A DNA stretch of 64,000 bases from Piscinibacter sp. (GTDB taxonomy: Bacteria; Pseudomonadota; Gammaproteobacteria; Burkholderiales; Burkholderiaceae_C), in contig JAHBZL010000003.1 in the NCBI GenBank assembly GCA_019635485.1, positions 62,001-126,000 on the forward strand, given 5' to 3'. Made by a program: the position numbers and the translations under genes. Below the pieces are notes generated by a model. The model saw only the letters and a program-made list of their open reading frames with translations, did not search any database and was not told the origin of the DNA. Of the stretch, positions 57,452 through 64,000 are shown one piece after another; positions within the stretch are counted from its first letter, which is position 1; every line of letters starts with the position of its first letter.

Positions 57452-58998
57452 CATCGGCCTCCCACTTCAGCCTCCTCGTCGTCGACGACGAACCCGATCT
57501 GCGCACGCTGTACGAACTGACCCTGCTGCGCGAGGGCTACGACGTCGAGACGGCCGGCAGCGTCGAGGAGGCGCTGCTGCATCTGAAGGACCGCACCTAC
57601 AGCGCGCTCATCACCGACATGCGTTTGCCCGACGGCACGGGCCTCGACCTGCTGCGCAAGCTCGAGGAGACCGGGCGGCGCGAGAAGGCGATCGTGATCA
57701 CCGCCTACGGATCGGCGGAGAACGCCGTCGAAGCCTTGAAGGCCGGGGCCTACGACTACCTGACCAAGCCGGTCGACCTGAAGCAGTTCCGCGCCGTGAT
57801 CGCATCGGCGCTCGGGCGCGGCGGCCCGGTCCCGACGATGGACCCGGCCTCGCTGCCGTCCGAGAACGGCGCTCCCCCGGCCGCGCGGCCGGCGCGCGCC
57901 GCCGCGCCGCCGCCGGCGCCGGTCAGCCAGGCGCTGCGCCGCATGGCCGGGCAGTCGGCCGCGATGCTGCAGGTTCGTGCGCTGGTCGAGAAGGTGGCCC
58001 GCAGCATGGCGCCGGTGCTGGTGCACGGAGAGTCGGGTACCGGCAAGGAACTCGTCGCCCGTGCGATCCACGAGGTCAGCGCACGTGCCGGCCAGCCGTT
58101 CATCGCGGTGAACTGCGGCGCGATCCCCGAGCAGCTGCTCGAGGCGGAGTTCTTCGGCTACCGCAAGGGCGCGTTCACCGGCGCCGCGGAGGACCGTGAA
58201 GGCTTCTTCCAGGCCGCCAACGGCGGCACGCTGTTCCTGGACGAAATCGGCGACCTGCCGCTGTCGATGCAAAGCAAGCTGCTGCGATCGATCCAGGAAC
58301 GCTCGGTGCGCCCGGTCGGCGCCGTCAGCGAGCAGCCGGTCAACGTGCGCTTGCTCAGTGCGACCCACAAGGACCTGGGCGCGGAGGTGCATGCCGGCCG
58401 CTTCCGGCAGGACCTGTACTACCGGCTGAACGTGATCCAGATCCGCGTGCCGCCGCTGCGCGAGCGCCTGGAGGATCTGGTGATGATCAGTGACCGGGTG
58501 CTGGAGCGCATCGCGCAGGACGCCGGCGTGTCCCAACCGCCACGGCTCACGCGCGAGGCGCTCGCACACCTGTCGCGCTATTCGTTCCCGGGCAACGTGC
58601 GTGAGCTCGAGAACCTGCTGCACCGGGCGGTCGCGCTGTCCGGCGGCGACACGATCGGCGTGTCCGACCTCGGCCTGCCCGACATGCTGGTTTCGGAAGG
58701 CTACGAGCCGGACACGGCCGACCTGCTGGTGCCCGCGGCGCTCGCGGAGGCGCCGCTCGCCGTGGCGTCGGTGATGCCTGCGGAAGAGCCCCTGCCGAGC
58801 GACCTGGCGGCCTATCTGGACGAGGTCGAACGCGACATCCTGGTGCGTGCGCTCGAGCGGCATCGCTTCAACCGCACCGCTGCCGGGGCGAGCCTCGGGC
58901 TGTCGCTGCGGCAGATGCGCTACCGGATGGCCCGGCTGGGCGTCAACGTTGGTGGCGATGCCGGCGGGATCGATCGCGAGTCCGGCACGGCGGAGTGA
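57448..58998 (+). CDS. pilR: Sigma-54-dependent response regulator PilR
   Basis: 516 residues from ATG 57448. Receiver domain with phospho-acceptor Asp57, AAA+ domain with Walker A GESGTGKE near 194 and the sigma-54 contact loop GAFTGA at about 241-246, then a Fis-type HTH (about 455-500; NRTAAGASLGLSLRQMRYRM). In Pseudomonas PilR activates pilA. Stop overlaps the ampD start by 4 bases. Confidence 0.96.
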   Translation: MTSASHFSLLVVDDEPDLRTLYELTLLREGYDVETAGSVEEALLHLKDRTYSALITDMRLPDGTGLDLLRKLEETGRREKAIVITAYGSAENAVEALKAGAYDYLTKPVDLKQFRAVIASALGRGGPVPTMDPASLPSENGAPPAARPARAAAPPPAPVSQALRRMAGQSAAMLQVRALVEKVARSMAPVLVHGESGTGKELVARAIHEVSARAGQPFIAVNCGAIPEQLLEAEFFGYRKGAFTGAAEDREGFFQAANGGTLFLDEIGDLPLSMQSKLLRSIQERSVRPVGAVSEQPVNVRLLSATHKDLGAEVHAGRFRQDLYYRLNVIQIRVPPLRERLEDLVMISDRVLERIAQDAGVSQPPRLTREALAHLSRYSFPGNVRELENLLHRAVALSGGDTIGVSDLGLPDMLVSEGYEPDTADLLVPAALAEAPLAVASVMPAEEPLPSDLAAYLDEVERDILVRALERHRFNRTAAGASLGLSLRQMRYRMARLGVNVGGDAGGIDRESGTAE

Positions 58999-59588
58999 GT
59001 GCCGTGCGGCGTGCGGCAACCGAGGCGCCACGCTGGCGCCATGGATGGTGGTCCGGCGCCCGCCGCGTCGACTCGCCGAACCAGGGCTTGCGTCCCGATG
59101 GCGTGGCCGTGGACCTGGTGGTGATCCATTCGGTCAGCCTGCCGCCGGGCCGTTTCGAAGGCGATGCCGTCGAGCGGCTGTTCACCAATCGGCTCGACTG
59201 GGACGAGCATCCGTACTACGCGCAGATCCGTGGCCTCGAGGTGTCGGCGCACTTCTTCGTGCGCCGCGATGGCCGCCTGCTGCAGTTCGTGTCCTGCGAC
59301 CGTCGTGCCTGGCATGCCGGACGTTCGAGCTGGCGCGGCCGCGACAACTGCAACGACTACTCGATCGGCATCGAGCTCGAAGGGTTGGAGGGCGGCGCTT
59401 TCGAGGCGCCGCAGTATGCGGCCGTCGCGGCCCTGTTGCCGGCGCTGGCGCGCCGCTATCCGTTGCGCGCGGTGGTCGGTCACGAGCACGTGGCTCCGGG
59501 CCGCAAGGCCGATCCAGGTGCGGGCTTCGACTGGTCGCGGTTGAGAACCCTCGCGTCGGCAGCGGACTGGGACTTTCCCGAGATGTGA
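58995..59588 (+). CDS. ampD: 1,6-anhydro-N-acetylmuramyl-L-alanine amidase AmpD
   Basis: 197 residues from GTG 58995. Zinc ligands fit His45 (VVIHSVSLPPG), His163 (VVGHEHVAPGRK) and Asp173 (KADPG). NCNDYSIGIELEG is also characteristic. AmpD recycles cytosolic muropeptides and so dampens beta-lactamase induction where ampC/ampR exist. Coupled to pilR. Confidence 0.95.
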   Translation: MSAVRRAATEAPRWRHGWWSGARRVDSPNQGLRPDGVAVDLVVIHSVSLPPGRFEGDAVERLFTNRLDWDEHPYYAQIRGLEVSAHFFVRRDGRLLQFVSCDRRAWHAGRSSWRGRDNCNDYSIGIELEGLEGGAFEAPQYAAVAALLPALARRYPLRAVVGHEHVAPGRKADPGAGFDWSRLRTLASAADWDFPEM

Positions 59589-59676
59589 GCCGATGCAACG
59601 GCCCGGCGGGCGTGGTCGACGGGTCGTCCGCCTAACAACGGCGCGGCTTTGGGCCCGATCGGTGCGATGCGCCGGG

Positions 59677-59723
59677 ACACTACCGCTAGTGCTTGAACCC
59701 GCCAGCGGCCCCAGATATAGTGT
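59677..59723 (+). promoter_or_regulatory. Two NrdR-like boxes upstream of nrdA
   Basis: Box 1 (59677-59692) reads ACACTACCGCTAGTGC and box 2 (59708-59723) GCCCCAGATATAGTGT. Both fit the NrdR box half-site TAGTGT; centres are 31 bp apart, about three helical turns, the spacing NrdR needs. Box 2 has a poor left half. NrdR with ATP/dATP would repress nrdAB here. Confidence 0.68.
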
Positions 59724-59730
59724 GCCGTCG

Positions 59731-59739
59731 TGCTATTCT
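59731..59739 (+). promoter_or_regulatory. nrdA: Possible extended -10 of nrdA promoter
   Basis: TGCTATTCT, eight bases after the second NrdR-like box. Transcription from it would leave a leader of about 125 bases. The -35 position would fall inside box 2, compatible with repression by occlusion. Confidence 0.45.
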
Positions 59740-59872
59740 CCGCGCCCGCTCGAGACCTGATTCCGTCGCCACGACGCGCATCGCCGACTGCGGTCCGACC
59801 CACCACGCCACCCACGCTCCCAGCCCAGACATGACCATCCCGACGCCCGCTGCGCCTCACCAAGGGGAATCC

Positions 59873-62722
<2,850 letters not shown>

Positions 62723-62727
62723 CGCGG

Positions 62728-62750
62728 CGATGCGTGCATGGCACGCATCG
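62728..62750 (+). other. Perfect hairpin between nrdA and nrdB
   Basis: CGATGCGTGC (62728-62737) pairs fully with GCACGCATCG (62741-62750) around ATG. It starts 5 bases after the nrdA stop. There is no T tract, so an mRNA-stability or processing element seems likelier than a terminator. Confidence 0.6.
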
Positions 62751-62849
62751 ATTCGATGCGAGGCAGCAACAAGCACTCGATGCAAAAGTCAATAAGTACT
62801 TGGTGTTCTCGCGCAACACTCGGATAATTCGAACGTTCAGGAAGTGACC

Positions 62850-64000
62850 ATGCTTGTTTGGGAAGACGAGGCCAGACCTTCGAGCGCTTCAGTTGCGCGG
62901 CTTGCGCCGGTTCAGCCGTCCGCGATGGCGCCGCAGTCTCAATCCACTGCGGGAGTGGTGAAGACGAGCGCCGCAGCGGTGAGTCAACGTCGGGTGGTCG
63001 CCGCTGACAAGCGGATCATCAACGGGCAGACGGACGTCAATCAACTGGTCCCATTCAAGTACAAGTGGGCCTGGGAGAAGTACCTCGCGACCTGCGCGAA
63101 CCACTGGATGCCGCAGGAAGTGAACATGTCGCGCGACATCGCGACATGGAAGGATCCGAACGGACTGACCGAGGACGAGCGGCGCATCGTCAAGCGCAAT
63201 CTCGGCTTCTTCGTCACGGCGGATTCCCTCGCGGCCAACAACATCGTGCTGGGGACCTACCGGCACATCACCGCGCCGGAGTGCCGCCAGTTTCTGCTGC
63301 GGCAGGCGTTCGAAGAGGCCATCCACACCCACGCCTACCAGTACATCGTCGAGTCGCTGGGTCTCGACGAGAGCGAGATCTTCAACGCCTACCACGAGGT
63401 GGCGTCGATCCGCGACAAGGATGAGTTCCTGCTGCCGTTCATCGAGCAGATCATGGATCCAGCCTTCCACACCGGGACGCCAGACAGCGATCGCAAGCTG
63501 CTCGAGTCGCTGATCGTGTTCGCCTGCCTGATGGAAGGTCTCTTCTTCTATGTGGGCTTCACGCAGATCCTCGCGCTCGGCCGTCAGAACAAGATGACCG
63601 GTGCGGCGGAGCAGTACCAGTACATCCTGCGCGACGAGTCGATGCACTGCAATTTCGGCATCGACCTGATCAACCAGATCAAGCTGGAGAACCCGCAGCT
63701 CTGGACCACCGAGTTCAAGGCCGACATCAAGGCCCTGTTCCTGAAGGCGGTGGATCTCGAATACCGGTACGCCGAAGACACCATGCCGCGCGGCGTGCTC
63801 GGCATGAATGCCTCGATGTTCAAAGGTTATCTGCGCTACATCGCGAACCGGCGTGCGATGCAGATCGGCCTGGAGGCGCTCTTCCCGAACGAGGAGAACC
63901 CGTTCCCGTGGATGAGCGAGATGATCGACCTGAAGAAGGAGCGCAATTTTTTCGAGACGCGCGTCATCGAGTACCAGTCCGGAGGGGCGCTGTCCTGGGA
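62850..64000 (+). CDS. nrdB: Class Ia ribonucleotide reductase beta subunit, 3' end outside window
   Basis: At least 383 residues from ATG 62850, open at the window end. A 55-residue Ala/Ser/Gln-rich N-terminal extension precedes the conserved fold. Iron ligands and radical site are intact: the Asp in [10 protein letters not shown], Glu/His/Tyr in [10 protein letters not shown], Glu in LMEGLFF, Glu/His in [10 protein letters not shown]. The conserved tyrosine implies a tyrosyl-radical class Ia enzyme. 127 bp after nrdA. Confidence 0.96.
   Translation, partial: MLVWEDEARPSSASVARLAPVQPSAMAPQSQSTAGVVKTSAAAVSQRRVVAADKRIINGQTDVNQLVPFKYKWAWEKYLATCANHWMPQEVNMSRDIATWKDPNGLTEDERRIVKRNLGFFVTADSLAANNIVLGTYRHITAPECRQFLLRQAFEEAIHTHAYQYIVESLGLDESEIFNAYHEVASIRDKDEFLLPFIEQIMDPAFHTGTPDSDRKLLESLIVFACLMEGLFFYVGFTQILALGRQNKMTGAAEQYQYILRDESMHCNFGIDLINQIKLENPQLWTTEFKADIKALFLKAVDLEYRYAEDTMPRGVLGMNASMFKGYLRYIANRRAMQIGLEALFPNEENPFPWMSEMIDLKKERNFFETRVIEYQSGGALSW

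Noticed and set aside
59693-59872. Earlier starts for nrdA
   Set aside because: They would place the coding region over the NrdR-like boxes and -10; the ribosome site at 59862-59868 supports ATG 59873.

Overview
The window is very GC-rich, densely coding DNA from a betaproteobacterium, almost certainly of the order Burkholderiales (Comamonadaceae/Sphaerotilaceae-like). This rests on the gene order (coaE-pilDCB, rplU-rpmA-obgE-proB, prmC-prfA-hemA, pilSR-ampD-nrdAB), on protein families typical of that order, and on frequent GTG starts with 1-4 bp start/stop overlaps. I saw no insertion sequence, integrase, phage gene or CRISPR array. No gene-free stretch reaches 300 bases.

Bases 1-28267 are most of a type VI secretion system (T6SS) cluster in two + strand blocks. 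Block 1 runs hcp (partial), a zinc-ribbon protein, tagJ, tssE, tssF, tssG, tssH/clpV, vgrG, a DUF4123 chaperone, two unrecognised proteins, the FHA protein tagH, the phosphatase pppA and a PAAR-like DUF4280 protein. A secreted OmpA-like protein on the - strand separates it from block 2: tssK, tssL (with an OmpA extension), tssM, tagF, the kinase ppkA and an unusual protein that joins TssB-like and TssC-like regions to an acidic Ser/Asp tail. Canonical tssB, tssC and tssA are not in view and would be expected upstream of base 1; no TssJ lipoprotein was seen. Kinase, phosphatase, FHA protein and TagF together indicate post-translational control by threonine phosphorylation. A short Thr-Val-Ile-(Arg/Lys)-Pro motif recurs in TssL, PpkA and TagH and is the best candidate for the phospho-peptide code of this machine.

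Bases 28295-41980 hold housekeeping and pilus genes: yacG-zapD-coaE-pilD-pilC-pilB (-), tRNA-Pro(CGG), the polyprenyl synthase gene ispB divergent from rplU-rpmA, then a small membrane protein, obgE and proB (+), rppH (-), proS and a lytic transglycosylase (+), and ubiX (-).

Bases 41977-51095 are mainly - strand: grxD, a small outer-membrane protein, prmC-prfA, hemA, miaB, a small secreted protein, and an ECF sigma factor of the ECF42 type preceded by two YCII/DGPF genes and an apparent 29-codon remnant of a VOC (glyoxalase-fold) gene. tRNA-Met(CAT) with a clear terminator ends this section.

Bases 51156-64000 carry ftsY (+), a DUF2726 protein and ffh (-), a CcsA/YpjD-like protein, a PP0621-like protein, the pilSR two-component pair, ampD, and class Ia ribonucleotide reductase nrdA and nrdB (partial). 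The nrdA promoter has a pair of NrdR-like boxes.
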